From Cellvibrionaceae bacterium (GTDB lineage Bacteria; Pseudomonadota; Gammaproteobacteria; Pseudomonadales; Cellvibrionaceae), in the NCBI GenBank assembly GCA_021151525.1, contig JAGKXD010000001.1:1-64000 (forward strand): a DNA stretch of 64,000 nt. Reading direction: 5' to 3'. Position numbers and translations under genes: made by a program. Below are positions 42,922 through 51,872 of this stretch, piece by piece. Positions within the stretch are counted from its first letter, which is position 1, and each line of letters opens with the position of its first letter. Under the pieces are notes generated by a model that did not search any database, was not told the origin of the DNA, and was given only the letters and a program-made list of their open reading frames with translations.

Positions 42922-43018
42922 AGCTAATTACACCAACCCATTTAAGTTATTGTGGTGGTATGGATTTAGCCATTGCCGAATGGGTTTTTCTTTCTAGTTA
43001 GATTTTGTATACACAATA

Positions 43019-43046
43019 AAAAGGCGCAACTCTCGTTGCGCCTTTT
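43019..43046 (-). terminator. Intrinsic terminator after ilvA
   Basis: The stem AAAAGGCGCAAC paired with GTTGCGCCTTTT, loop of 4, with TTTTTATTG following on the minus strand. It begins 10 bases beyond the ilvA stop. Confidence 0.92.
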
Positions 43047-43056
43047 CGTCAATCAC

Positions 43057-44571
43057 TTACCCCAAAAAGAATTTGTAGGCTTCATTTTTGGTTTCATCCC
43101 AGTAGGGATAATTCAAATCATTTAAAAACACTTTCAACTCAGCATAATCTTTCTTCGGCACTTGCATTCCCACCAGCACGCGTGCAGATGCCGAACCGTG
43201 GTTGCGGTAGTGGAATAAAGAAATATTCCAGCGGCCTGCAACCTTATTTAAGAAAGTCATCAAGGCACCGGGGCGCTCCGGGAATTCAAAGCGATATAAA
43301 ACTTCATCAGTCGCTTGGGGCGCATGGCCGCCTACCAAATGGCGAATATGTAATTTCGCCAATTCGTTTTCGGTCATGTCTACCAAATCGTAACCTTGCT
43401 CGCGCAATTCAGACACCAAATCTGCGCGGTCTTTGCCACCGGCAGCAACTTGAATGCCGACAAAAATTTTGGCTGATTTAGCATCCGCATAGCGATAATT
43501 AAATTCGGTGATATTGCGTTTACCGAGTGCTTTGCAAAATTCTTTGTAGGCACCGGGGCGCTCTGGAATTGTCACCGCTAAAATGGCTTCGCGCTGTTCG
43601 CCAATTTCGGTGCGTTCGCTGATGTAACGCAGGCGATCAAAATTAATATTTGCGCCGCAATCAATTGCAACCAAAGTTTGGCCAGTGATGCCGTGTTGCG
43701 CTACGTATTTTTTCAAACCGGCAATGCCCGTTGCACCCGCAGGTTCTGCAATTGAACGCGTGTCTTCAAAAATATCTTTAATGCCTGCGCAAATTTCATC
43801 GGTAGTGACGGTGATGCATTCGTCCACAACTTTTCGCAACACACGGAAAGTTTCTTCACCAATTTGCGCTACCGCAATGCCGTCCGCAAATATGCCAACT
43901 TGCGGCAGCACTACGCGCTTTTTCTTTTCCATTGCAGCATAGAGGCACGCGGACTCGTCAGATTCCACGGCGATAATTTTTGTTTCGGGGCGCACAAATT
44001 TTATGTAAGCGCCAATGCCGGCTGCCAAACCGCCGCCTCCAACCGCGATAAAAATCGCGTCGATTTTGCCGGGGTACTGACGCAAAATTTCCATGCCGAT
44101 TGTGCCTTGGCCGGCGATGACATCTGGGTCATCGAACGGATGAATATAGGTCAGGCCTTTTTCTTCGGTGAGTTTTTTTGCGTGCGCGGATGCTTCATCG
44201 TAACTGTCGCCATGCAAAACGACTTTTGCGCCGCGCGCTTTTACCGCATCAACTTTAATCGTAGGCGTAGTGCGTGGCATGACGATGGTGGCTTTAATGC
44301 CGAGGTGCTGCGAGCCGAGGGCAACGCCTTGTGCGTGGTTGCCAGCAGAGGCGCAAATCACACCGCGGTTGCGTTCGGCTTCCGTCAGTTGCAGCAGCTT
44401 GTTGTAAGCGCCGCGCAATTTGAAGGAGAACACGGGTTGCAAGTCTTCGCGTTTGAGCAGGACTTTGTTGCCGGTGCGAACGGATAACAGGCGCGCTTCG
44501 TCGAGCGGGGTTTCTACCGCAAGATCGTAGATACGGGCGTTGAGGATACGTTTTATGTAGGATTCGGGCAT
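43057..44571 (-). CDS. ilvA: Threonine ammonia-lyase, biosynthetic
   Basis: A 504-residue PLP enzyme making 2-oxobutanoate from threonine, the first step of isoleucine synthesis. The PLP lysine is Lys51 in VFSFKLRGAYNK; other fold motifs are CASAGNHAQGVAL and AVGGGGLAAGIG. Two C-terminal ACT-like regulatory repeats (from about residue 330: AILAVTIPERPGAYKEFCKALG and RFEFPERPGALMTFLNKVAG) give feedback control by isoleucine and mark it as biosynthetic and not catabolic. Divergent from rpiA, a common gammaproteobacterial arrangement. Confidence 0.97.
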   Translation of the reverse strand: MPESYIKRILNARIYDLAVETPLDEARLLSVRTGNKVLLKREDLQPVFSFKLRGAYNKLLQLTEAERNRGVICASAGNHAQGVALGSQHLGIKATIVMPRTTPTIKVDAVKARGAKVVLHGDSYDEASAHAKKLTEEKGLTYIHPFDDPDVIAGQGTIGMEILRQYPGKIDAIFIAVGGGGLAAGIGAYIKFVRPETKIIAVESDESACLYAAMEKKKRVVLPQVGIFADGIAVAQIGEETFRVLRKVVDECITVTTDEICAGIKDIFEDTRSIAEPAGATGIAGLKKYVAQHGITGQTLVAIDCGANINFDRLRYISERTEIGEQREAILAVTIPERPGAYKEFCKALGKRNITEFNYRYADAKSAKIFVGIQVAAGGKDRADLVSELREQGYDLVDMTENELAKLHIRHLVGGHAPQATDEVLYRFEFPERPGALMTFLNKVAGRWNISLFHYRNHGSASARVLVGMQVPKKDYAELKVFLNDLNYPYWDETKNEAYKFFLG

Positions 44572-44669
44572 AGGAATTCAAACTTTTGGGATGAAATAAT
44601 GTGACCCGCATAGTAAACAATTTGCGCGCTTCTAGGGTACTCAAAACGCGCTTTATATGTGATTTTCCG

Positions 44670-44675
44670 TATAAT
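44670..44675 (+). promoter_or_regulatory. Candidate -10 element for rpiA
   Basis: TATAAT in the ilvA-rpiA gap. No good -35 at 17 bases. Transcription would read through the large inverted repeat. Confidence 0.35.
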
Positions 44676-44732
44676 GCGCGCACTAAAAACCCACTCTCCT
44701 CACGATCTTAAAAAGAGAGAGACGATACAAAA

Positions 44733-44857
44733 GCTAAACCCCCTCCCAACCTCCCCCTTGAAAAAGGTGGAGGGGCTGATTGTGCCCTGCAACAACTTTA
44801 AGTAGGGAGTCGGCTCCTCCCCTCTTTTCAAGGGGGAGGCTGGGTGGGGGTTAAAAA
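44733..44857. repeat. Large inverted repeat, family D, between ilvA and rpiA
   Basis: About 125 bases with outer arms CTAAACCCCCTCCCAACCTC and, inverted, CTGGGTGGGGGTTAAA; inner part CCCCCTTGAAAAAGG versus CTTTTCAAGGGGGAGG. The arms are about 45 bases each. It fills most of the 303-base gap, which otherwise holds only a candidate promoter. Shortened relatives lie at 39752-39780 and near 56345-56370. Confidence 0.75.
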
Positions 44858-44874
44858 CAACAGAGGATTCGGTC

Positions 44875-45552
44875 ATGACCCAAGACGAACTAAAGCAAGC
44901 CGTTGCCCGTGCAGCCGTGGATTACATCACCCCCAAGTTATTTAATGATTCGATTATCGGCGTGGGCACTGGTTCTACGGCGAATTTTTTTATCGATTAT
45001 CTCGCCACCATCAAAACCAAATTTGCCGGTGCTGTGGCCAGCTCTGATGCGTCTGCCGAGCGTTTGAAAAAGCTGGGCATTGATGTACTTGATTGCAATT
45101 CCGTCAGCGAATTGGTGGTTTATGTGGATGGCGCGGATGAAAGCAACGCGCAATTGCATTTGATTAAAGGCGGCGGCGCAGCACTCACGCGCGAGAAAAT
45201 TGTGCGCGCAATTTCCAAAGAATTTGTGTGCATTGCCGATGGCAGCAAGTGGGTGGATGTATTGGGTAAATTTCCGCTGCCAGTTGAGGTGATTCCCATG
45301 GCGCGTTCATTTGTTGCGCGCGAGTTAGTGAAGTTAGGCGGCGCGCCGGTTTATCGCGAAGGCGTAGTCACCGATAACGGCAACGTGATTTTGGATGTGC
45401 ACAACTTGCAAATTACTGATCCTGTTGGTTTGGAAAATACCATCAACCAAATAACTGGCGTAGTAACTAACGGTTTGTTCGCCGCTAAACCTGCCGATGT
45501 TTTACTGCTGGGAACCCCCGAAGGCGTAAAAACAATTACCGCGTCGCGTTAA
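44875..45552 (+). CDS. rpiA: Ribose-5-phosphate isomerase A
   Basis: A 225-residue isomerase interconverting ribose 5-phosphate and ribulose 5-phosphate in the pentose-phosphate pathway. Family motifs: IIGVGTGSTANFFIDYL, VYVDGADESNAQLHLIKGGGAALTREKIV and the late VTNGLFAAKPADVLLLGTPEGVK. Length matches the family (about 220). Standard ilvA/rpiA divergent arrangement. Confidence 0.97.
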   Translation: MTQDELKQAVARAAVDYITPKLFNDSIIGVGTGSTANFFIDYLATIKTKFAGAVASSDASAERLKKLGIDVLDCNSVSELVVYVDGADESNAQLHLIKGGGAALTREKIVRAISKEFVCIADGSKWVDVLGKFPLPVEVIPMARSFVARELVKLGGAPVYREGVVTDNGNVILDVHNLQITDPVGLENTINQITGVVTNGLFAAKPADVLLLGTPEGVKTITASR

Positions 45553-45561
45553 GTTCTGCTG

Positions 45562-45592
45562 AGCAGGCATTCACACCGAACGCCTGCTTTGT
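45562..45592 (+). terminator. Hairpin after rpiA
   Basis: AGCAGGC paired with GCCTGCT around a 13-base loop, then TTGTG. A weak terminator candidate 10 bases after the stop. Confidence 0.5.
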
Positions 45593-45726
45593 GACAAAAA
45601 TATTTCATTTTAATGACAATCGCCGAATTTAGGTGCTTTTTACATCATTTTGCATGATCTTCAGCCGCTAGTTTGCCAATCCTGACTATACTCAAAAGCC
45701 AAAAATGACATTTTGAAGGGTTGAAT

Positions 45727-47352
45727 ATGGGTGGCTTATTTTCTAGCGTGCAGTCTCGGCTTACGATTTTAGCGGGGGGTGGAATTGGCCTGCTGTTACT
45801 TGTGGCGAGTATCGCCGTATTCCAATTAAAAACTCATATCGACGAATATCACCAATTGCTTACCAGCAGTGTTCAGGCCGAACGCGAAGTAAGCGACTTA
45901 AACCTTTCCTTCAAAATCCAAGTACAAGAATGGAAAAATGTTTTGTTGAGAGGCAAAGACCCCGAAAAGCTACAAAAATATTGGGGTCAGTTCACGAGCT
46001 TGCATCAAGAGATTCAGACAAAAGGCGAGCCTCTTGTTAACACCTTGCCCAACGATGAAAGCAAAAAGCTTTTGCAAGATTTTTTACGTGCTCACCAAGC
46101 CATGTACGCCAAGTATGAAGCGGGCCTAAATGCCTTCAAAGCGGCCGATTTTGATCCAAGTGTGGGCGATAAGGCCGTAACGGGCATAGATCGCGAGCCC
46201 ACAAAAATGCTCAGTGATTGCGCCAGCTTTATCAATCAAAAAGCCGTTGCCACCAATAAAGAACTCGGTGCGAGTAGTTCCAAGGTGGTGTTTTGGTCTG
46301 AGCTTTTGGTGACGGGTTTTGGTATTAGCATAATTGCACTGGTACTCATTACACTCAAAAGCAGTTTTGTCACGCCCTTGCTGGCTGTACTCAAACATAT
46401 CGAAGTGCTTTCACAAGGACATATGAACGTGCGTTTGAGGCTCAACCAACAAGGCGAGCTAGGCGAACTCAACCGCAATCTCGATCGCATGCAGGATTCA
46501 CTCATTCAAGTCATTAGTGCAGTGAAGCACTCATCGGAAACCCTAAACAGATCCTCACAACAAATTAGCGCAACCGCCCATGCAATTTCTGAAGATACTG
46601 ACAGTAGCCATAAATCTACCGATCAAGTTGCGGCGGCGATCAACGAAATGACATCTACGGTGCAGGAAGTGGCCAACAATGCGTCGAGCGCCGCTAGCGC
46701 CGCGCAAGAAGCAGACGAACACGCACGCAAAGGCATGAGCATTATGGACAGTACCATTGTGTCGATTGGCCAGCTCAGCGATGAAGTCGATAAAGTAAGC
46801 GCCGCCATGACCCAGCTGGAAACCGAAACCGCGCGCATTGGCGGCGTATTGGATGTGATAAAAAACGTGGCCGAGCAGACCAATTTACTTGCACTAAACG
46901 CGGCTATTGAAGCGGCTCGTGCTGGTGAACAGGGGCGCGGTTTTGCGGTGGTGGCCGATGAAGTACGTGCACTGGCAAAACGTACGCAGGAATCTACTGC
47001 TGAGATTCAGCACATTATTCTCGCCGTACAGCAAGGCGTTACCAATGCCACTATCGCCATGAAAGCCAGCCAAACAAAAACCCACGATACCAATGCAATG
47101 GCAAGCCAAGCAGGCGCAGCCATTGGCGGCATCACTCAAGCCGTTGCGCGAATTCACAACATGAACACCCAAATTGCAACGGCTGCTGAGGAGCAAAGCT
47201 ATGCCGCCGAAGAAATCAACCGCAATGTAGTACGTATTGTGGGCTTGGTGGAAAGTGCGGCGGGCAATGCAAACAAGTCAACGCAGGTAGCCACCGAACT
47301 CAGCGCAGTGGCGCGCAAGCTGGAACAACAAATCGCCCATTTCAATCACTAG
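45727..47352 (+). CDS. Methyl-accepting chemotaxis protein
   Basis: A 541-residue chemoreceptor. Start at the ATG 45727, with GAAGGG upstream, not the TTG two codons before. First membrane segment about 12-32, a periplasmic helical domain of about 160 residues (4-helix-bundle type, EYHQLLTSSVQAEREVSDLNL), second membrane segment around residue 195-215 (WSELLVTGFGISIIALVLIT), HAMP (HMNVRLRLNQQGELGELNRNLDRM) and the signalling tip EQTNLLALNAAIEAARAGEQGRGFAVVADEVRAL. It lacks a C-terminal NWETF-type CheR tether. Ligand unknown. A second chemoreceptor follows. Confidence 0.95.
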   Translation: MGGLFSSVQSRLTILAGGGIGLLLLVASIAVFQLKTHIDEYHQLLTSSVQAEREVSDLNLSFKIQVQEWKNVLLRGKDPEKLQKYWGQFTSLHQEIQTKGEPLVNTLPNDESKKLLQDFLRAHQAMYAKYEAGLNAFKAADFDPSVGDKAVTGIDREPTKMLSDCASFINQKAVATNKELGASSSKVVFWSELLVTGFGISIIALVLITLKSSFVTPLLAVLKHIEVLSQGHMNVRLRLNQQGELGELNRNLDRMQDSLIQVISAVKHSSETLNRSSQQISATAHAISEDTDSSHKSTDQVAAAINEMTSTVQEVANNASSAASAAQEADEHARKGMSIMDSTIVSIGQLSDEVDKVSAAMTQLETETARIGGVLDVIKNVAEQTNLLALNAAIEAARAGEQGRGFAVVADEVRALAKRTQESTAEIQHIILAVQQGVTNATIAMKASQTKTHDTNAMASQAGAAIGGITQAVARIHNMNTQIATAAEEQSYAAEEINRNVVRIVGLVESAAGNANKSTQVATELSAVARKLEQQIAHFNH

Positions 47353-47501
47353 GTGCCCGCTGGTTTCGCTGCGAGGCGCTAAATCCGCGCAGTGACCCCC
47401 CCCAATCACAGCAGGCTACGCGCTTGATTGTCGCATTCTTGTCACACCCTTCCCCTAAGCTGAACTGCTGATTGATTACTGGCCAGTTTTGGGGATTTTC
47501 C

Positions 47502-49838
47502 ATGAATATTGCCGCGCGCTTGATGTTGGGAGCAACTGCACTAACCGTTCTTGCAGTGGTGCTCGCCGCCGGAACTACCGGCTGGATTGCCATTTCCGAT
47601 AGCTCCGACGCGGTTGAAACCGCCATAGAACAACAGTTTCAGTCAGTTGCTGTAGGCCGTGAAAATGCCCTGCGCACCCAGGTTGAGAGCTACAAAGATC
47701 TTCTGCTATCGCTCGCCCACAACCGCATGACGCAGGAGGCGGGTTATGGCTTGGTTCGCGCTTTTAGCAGCTATCACTACGAGGTTGCTGCACCCGCTAC
47801 CGATGAACTGCGCAGCCAACTTAGCCAGTGGTATCAACGCGAATATGCCCCCCTCTACGAACAGCAAACCCACGGCTTAAGCGCGCCCCTTGACGATTGG
47901 TTGGCAGGCTTATCGGTGGATGCCCTGCTCATCCAAACCAACTATATGGTGCACAACAGCAAGGGCATCAACGCCATGGCCGAGCTGGAAGATGCCGCCG
48001 ACGGCACCATTTACGGCCAGCAATACAAGCGCTACCACAGCAGCTTTCACGATTTGGTAAAGCGTTTTGGGCTTAATGATTTAATGCTGGTGGATAGCCA
48101 AACCCTCTCCGTAATCTATTCCGTAAAGAAGGGCCCGCAGCTGATTAGCTCACTAAAAGACGGCGCCTTCAAATCCACCCAACTAGCTGCAACTGCCCAA
48201 CAATTGGCGCAAAACCCAAGCGGGGAAGTCGTGATTTCCGCCTTCAGCCACAGCCCCTTCCAGTTTGAGCAGCAGGTGATTTACCTCGGCGTGCCGGTGT
48301 TTTACGACCTCTTTAGCAAAGACAAACCGGTCAGTTTTTTAATTGCCGAAGTCCCCGCCAGCCGCTTTTCCGAGATTATGACCGGCGGTTTCAATTGGGC
48401 ATCGCTGGGCTTGGGTAAAACCGGCGAATCCTATTTAGTCGCCAGTAACGGCAACCTGATTACCGAGTTGCGCCCCATGCATGAAAATGGCAAGGATTTT
48501 ATCGCTCACTTAGCCAAACATTCCGCGCCCACCCAAACCAACGACATTGAGCGCAACCATACCGCCGCCGGTTGGATGACCATTACCGGTTCCGCCGTGC
48601 AGGATGCTTTGGCAGGGCGCGCTGGCATGGGCGAACGCAGCGATTACTTGGGGCGCACCATGCTCACCGCGTGGCGGCCACTGCAGATCGGCAACCAGCA
48701 ATTTGCCTTGATTACCCAACAAACGCCAGACGAAGTGTTCAGCGCCATCAACACCTTGAAATGGCATGTATGGCGGAACCTGATTGTGGCAGCCTTGATA
48801 TTAACGGCGGTCGCTGCGGCCATCGCTTACGTCTTCTCCCGCCATATCACCCAGCCCATCACGCGCTTGGCGCAGCATATTCAGCGCGTGGGCGATCACA
48901 AGGATTTGAGCGTGGAATTCACAGTGGAGCATCAAGACGAAATTGGCCAAATCAGCCAAGCGCTCAATGGGCTGTTTGCAGAGTTGCGGGTGATGTTGGC
49001 CGAGGTCACTTCTGCTTCACAGCACTCGGTTTCAAGTGCGAGTGAAAACGCCGCCACCAGCGAGCAGTGCCGCATTGAAACCGAGCGTCAGCGCCGCGAG
49101 GTAACTGTGGTGGATAGCGAAACCACCAAAATGGTACTCGCCTTTAACCATATGACGGGGCAACTCGGTGATGTGGCGAGGCAAGTAGAACAAGCGGCAG
49201 AAACGGCGGCCACAGGCAAAAGCCGAGTGATTGCGGTAGCGGATAATATGCGCCTGCTATCCGGCCAGGTCACCGAATCCTGCGCGAGCATGACCGCCTT
49301 GCGCGCGGCTGCCGATAAGATCACCAAAGTGCTGGACACCATCCAAAGCGTTGCCGAACAGACCAATTTGCTCGCGCTCAACGCCGCCATTGAAGCTGCC
49401 CGCGCTGGCGAGCAAGGGCGCGGTTTTGCGGTGGTGGCCGATGAAGTGCGCCGCCTGTCGGCCGATACCCAAGTCGCCACTGGCGAGATTCAGGGCTTGA
49501 TCAACAACCTGCGCCAAACCGTCGATCAAACGGCCGATGGACTAAACCGAGAGCAAGAAAGCGCAGCGCTTTGTCTCACAGAATCTGAAGCCGCTGAGTC
49601 TGCTCTCGTCACAATCCAACAAGCGGTTGTTGATATTCAGAACATCACTCAAGCACTCACTCGCCAAGCGCAAGGGGAATCGAGCCGTGCCGAAACCATG
49701 CGTTTCCGCTTGGCGGAGATGGTCAACGCGGTAAACCAAACCGATGAGTCCATTGCACGCCTTGCGCAGAGCGCCAAGCACCAAAATCAAATTGCATTAC
49801 GCATGGTACAAACTACCAAAGTGCTCAAATTTGCCTAG
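47502..49838 (+). CDS. Methyl-accepting chemotaxis protein with large periplasmic domain
   Basis: A 778-residue chemoreceptor. The ATG at 47502 is preferred (GGGGA upstream). Membrane segments at about 8-30 and 425-447 (NLIVAALILTAVAAAIAYVF) enclose an approximately 390-residue periplasmic region, of the size of a double Cache-like domain (IGNQQFALITQQTPDEVF near its end), though I cannot assign it firmly. A HAMP domain (RHITQPITRLAQHIQRVG) and the conserved tip VAEQTNLLALNAAIEAARAGEQG follow. It is only distantly related to the receptor before it. An 8-C run lies about 100 bases before the start. Confidence 0.94.
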   Translation: MNIAARLMLGATALTVLAVVLAAGTTGWIAISDSSDAVETAIEQQFQSVAVGRENALRTQVESYKDLLLSLAHNRMTQEAGYGLVRAFSSYHYEVAAPATDELRSQLSQWYQREYAPLYEQQTHGLSAPLDDWLAGLSVDALLIQTNYMVHNSKGINAMAELEDAADGTIYGQQYKRYHSSFHDLVKRFGLNDLMLVDSQTLSVIYSVKKGPQLISSLKDGAFKSTQLAATAQQLAQNPSGEVVISAFSHSPFQFEQQVIYLGVPVFYDLFSKDKPVSFLIAEVPASRFSEIMTGGFNWASLGLGKTGESYLVASNGNLITELRPMHENGKDFIAHLAKHSAPTQTNDIERNHTAAGWMTITGSAVQDALAGRAGMGERSDYLGRTMLTAWRPLQIGNQQFALITQQTPDEVFSAINTLKWHVWRNLIVAALILTAVAAAIAYVFSRHITQPITRLAQHIQRVGDHKDLSVEFTVEHQDEIGQISQALNGLFAELRVMLAEVTSASQHSVSSASENAATSEQCRIETERQRREVTVVDSETTKMVLAFNHMTGQLGDVARQVEQAAETAATGKSRVIAVADNMRLLSGQVTESCASMTALRAAADKITKVLDTIQSVAEQTNLLALNAAIEAARAGEQGRGFAVVADEVRRLSADTQVATGEIQGLINNLRQTVDQTADGLNREQESAALCLTESEAAESALVTIQQAVVDIQNITQALTRQAQGESSRAETMRFRLAEMVNAVNQTDESIARLAQSAKHQNQIALRMVQTTKVLKFA

Positions 49839-49859
49839 CAAAAGCCATAGGTGAGATGA

Positions 49860-49888
49860 AAAAAAACCGCGCCAAGCGCGGTTTTTTT
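49860..49888. terminator. Bidirectional intrinsic terminator between chemoreceptor and PEP-CTERM genes
   Basis: AAAAAACCGCGC / GCGCGGTTTTTTT with a 3-base loop; A- and T-runs on each side serve both convergent genes. Confidence 0.93.
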
Positions 49889-49899
49889 ATGACTGAAAC

Positions 49900-50844
49900 T
49901 TACGGCTGGCGACGCAAGCGTCCCACCAATATCAACCCGAGCCCAAATAAGCTCAACAACAAGGTTGAAGGCTCAGGAACACTGTTCGGCGGCTGCGGAG
50001 GAACGTAGCTCCAGTGGTAATCGTGAATCTCACCGTTACCAACATAAGACTTGGCGGCAATAGCGCCGTTTAAGTTAGCGTTGGTATTGATAGTGGCGTT
50101 CAACGCGAGCACAGACCCGTACCAAGAATCGCCAAATTTAATGCTGGTGGCATCGGCAAAGTTCCACAGCACGTTGTTCGCACTGTTTTGAAAGCCGTTG
50201 ACGTGAGCGTTGCCAGAATCAAAGCTGGTGCCGCTTACGTTGATCAACACATTCACCGCCGAACCAAAATCCACGCCCCAGTTGCTCGCATTAGCAAGGT
50301 CAGCGGCAGATATATTGAATACTGCCAAATCCGTTGCAGCGCCGGTATATTTGAAGGTTTTGTTGTTGCTGTCGCCGGTAATGGTGAAGTTGCTGGATGT
50401 CGTCAGGCTTTTGAAATAGTTGGATTCGCTGGTCAATTCAGCCAAGAGCGTATTTTTTTCGGCCGTTAAAGAGCCGTCAGTCACCTTCTTCTCACAACCG
50501 CTTGACCCCATGCCGTTGCCGTTACAGATGTTGGTTGGGCCTGAAAAAGTACCTTGGTAGGCGAGATAGCCAGCCTCAACATGCATATTGCTATTGCTGG
50601 TGAAGTTACCAACAACTTTTACCGTGGTTTCAGTGGAGCTTTTGCCGATATGCTGCGCGAACACTGAAGCATTGAGCACATTGCCACCAATAAAGGCTTT
50701 GCCTTCAATGTGGCCACTGCTGCCAGATACATTGAGGTCGCCGCTGAGAATCAGGTTGTAATCATTTAGTGGAGTTGCACTTACACTTGCAGAGACCGCG
50801 ACTAAACCCACAGCAGCCATTCTTTTAATGTACTTAACAGGCAT
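49900..50844 (-). CDS. PEP-CTERM protein with choice-of-anchor A domain
   Basis: A 314-residue surface protein. Signal peptide MPVKYIKRMAAVGLVAVSASVSA; body resembling the choice-of-anchor A domain (TIGR04215): LNDYNLILSGDLNVSGSSGHIEGKAFIGGNV and, late, NAHVNGFQNSANNVLWNFADATSIKF; C-terminus VPEPSTLLLSLFGLGLILVGRLRRQ, the PEP-CTERM sorting tail (VPEP motif, membrane helix, basic end). Such tails are processed by EpsH-type exosortase, which is not in this window. It may be part of an exopolysaccharide or biofilm matrix. Convergent with the chemoreceptor. Confidence 0.93.
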   Translation of the reverse strand: MPVKYIKRMAAVGLVAVSASVSATPLNDYNLILSGDLNVSGSSGHIEGKAFIGGNVLNASVFAQHIGKSSTETTVKVVGNFTSNSNMHVEAGYLAYQGTFSGPTNICNGNGMGSSGCEKKVTDGSLTAEKNTLLAELTSESNYFKSLTTSSNFTITGDSNNKTFKYTGAATDLAVFNISAADLANASNWGVDFGSAVNVLINVSGTSFDSGNAHVNGFQNSANNVLWNFADATSIKFGDSWYGSVLALNATINTNANLNGAIAAKSYVGNGEIHDYHWSYVPPQPPNSVPEPSTLLLSLFGLGLILVGRLRRQP

Positions 50845-51077
50845 ATCAGGACCTTTTTTGATAGAAAACTAAACTTTGGCAGCTCAATGCAGCTTTTGTG
50901 CCTAAGCTCGTAAGTTCTTATTGCGGAATGATATCACAAACAAAATGAGCACCAGTTCACACAAAAGTGTAAATTAAACCGACAGCGCTGTCATGGAGTT
51001 TTCTTAATTGAGAGATCAGCCCTTAAGGTAGAATGAATTCATCCTAAAATAGCGGCAAAGCTAAACTGACTCTCACT

Positions 51078-51794
51078 ATGAATTTCACCTTCCCCGCCAT
51101 TGGCATTATCCGCTCCTGCTTCAAGGAAAAATTTGGCATCCCCCGCCAGCCAGGTTTAGCGCCGCTCGCCACCGCTCAGCTGGAGCTTTTGCCACCCTAT
51201 AACGACCGCGATGCGCTGGATGGATTGGAAGGCTGTAGCCATTTGTGGATTCAATTTGTCTTCCACGCCAATAAGCGCGATGAGTGGAAACCCAAGGTGA
51301 AGCCACCGCGCTTGGGCGGGAATAAAAGCTTGGGCGTATTTGCCACCCGCTCACCAACGCGCCCTTCGCCCATTGGCTTATCCGTGGTGAAGTTTGAGGG
51401 AATTGAAGAACGCGATGGGAAACTACTCATTCACCTTAGCGGCATAGATTTGCTGGATGGCACACCGGTACTCGATATCAAGCCCTATGTGCCCTATGTC
51501 GATCTAGTGCCCGATGCTACTAACGCATTCGCCAGTTCTCCCCCCGCGTTAATTAGAGTTGAACTTAGCGCTGATACTGTCGCCTTTTGTAGCGATTATC
51601 GGCAAAAACAATACCTAGACCTCGAGAACCTTATCCGCCAAATTCTGCAGCAAGACCCGCGTCCGCAATATCAAGAGCCGGAACCAACCCGCATCTACGG
51701 CATGAAGTTGCTGGATTTGGACGTTCAATGGCGTTACCTACCCTGTGTCCAAGGCCATTACATCGAGGTCTGTGCCATCCACAAGGCTGTGTAA
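51078..51794 (+). CDS. trmO: tRNA (N6-threonylcarbamoyladenosine(37)-N6)-methyltransferase TrmO
   Basis: A 238-residue SAM-dependent enzyme that methylates t6A37 in tRNA(Thr)(GGU). YaeB/TrmO pattern: IGIIRSCFKEKFGIPRQPGLAPLA at the N-terminus, LEGCSHLWIQFVFHAN, LGVFATRSPTRPSPIGLSVVKF and LLDGTPVLDIKPYVPYVD, with a C-terminal domain. Length and features agree with E. coli YaeB. It stands alone. Confidence 0.95.
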   Translation: MNFTFPAIGIIRSCFKEKFGIPRQPGLAPLATAQLELLPPYNDRDALDGLEGCSHLWIQFVFHANKRDEWKPKVKPPRLGGNKSLGVFATRSPTRPSPIGLSVVKFEGIEERDGKLLIHLSGIDLLDGTPVLDIKPYVPYVDLVPDATNAFASSPPALIRVELSADTVAFCSDYRQKQYLDLENLIRQILQQDPRPQYQEPEPTRIYGMKLLDLDVQWRYLPCVQGHYIEVCAIHKAV

Positions 51795-51872
51795 ATTAGG
51801 GTTAAACCTAAGCCGCGCCAAGAATCGTTTATCTATGCTTATATTCGCCATTCAACAAGAGAGCCAATAACG

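Noticed and set aside
43864..44487. A 207-codon plus-strand ORF opposite ilvA
   Set aside because: It is antisense to conserved ilvA sequence and has no recognisable domain or ribosome site.
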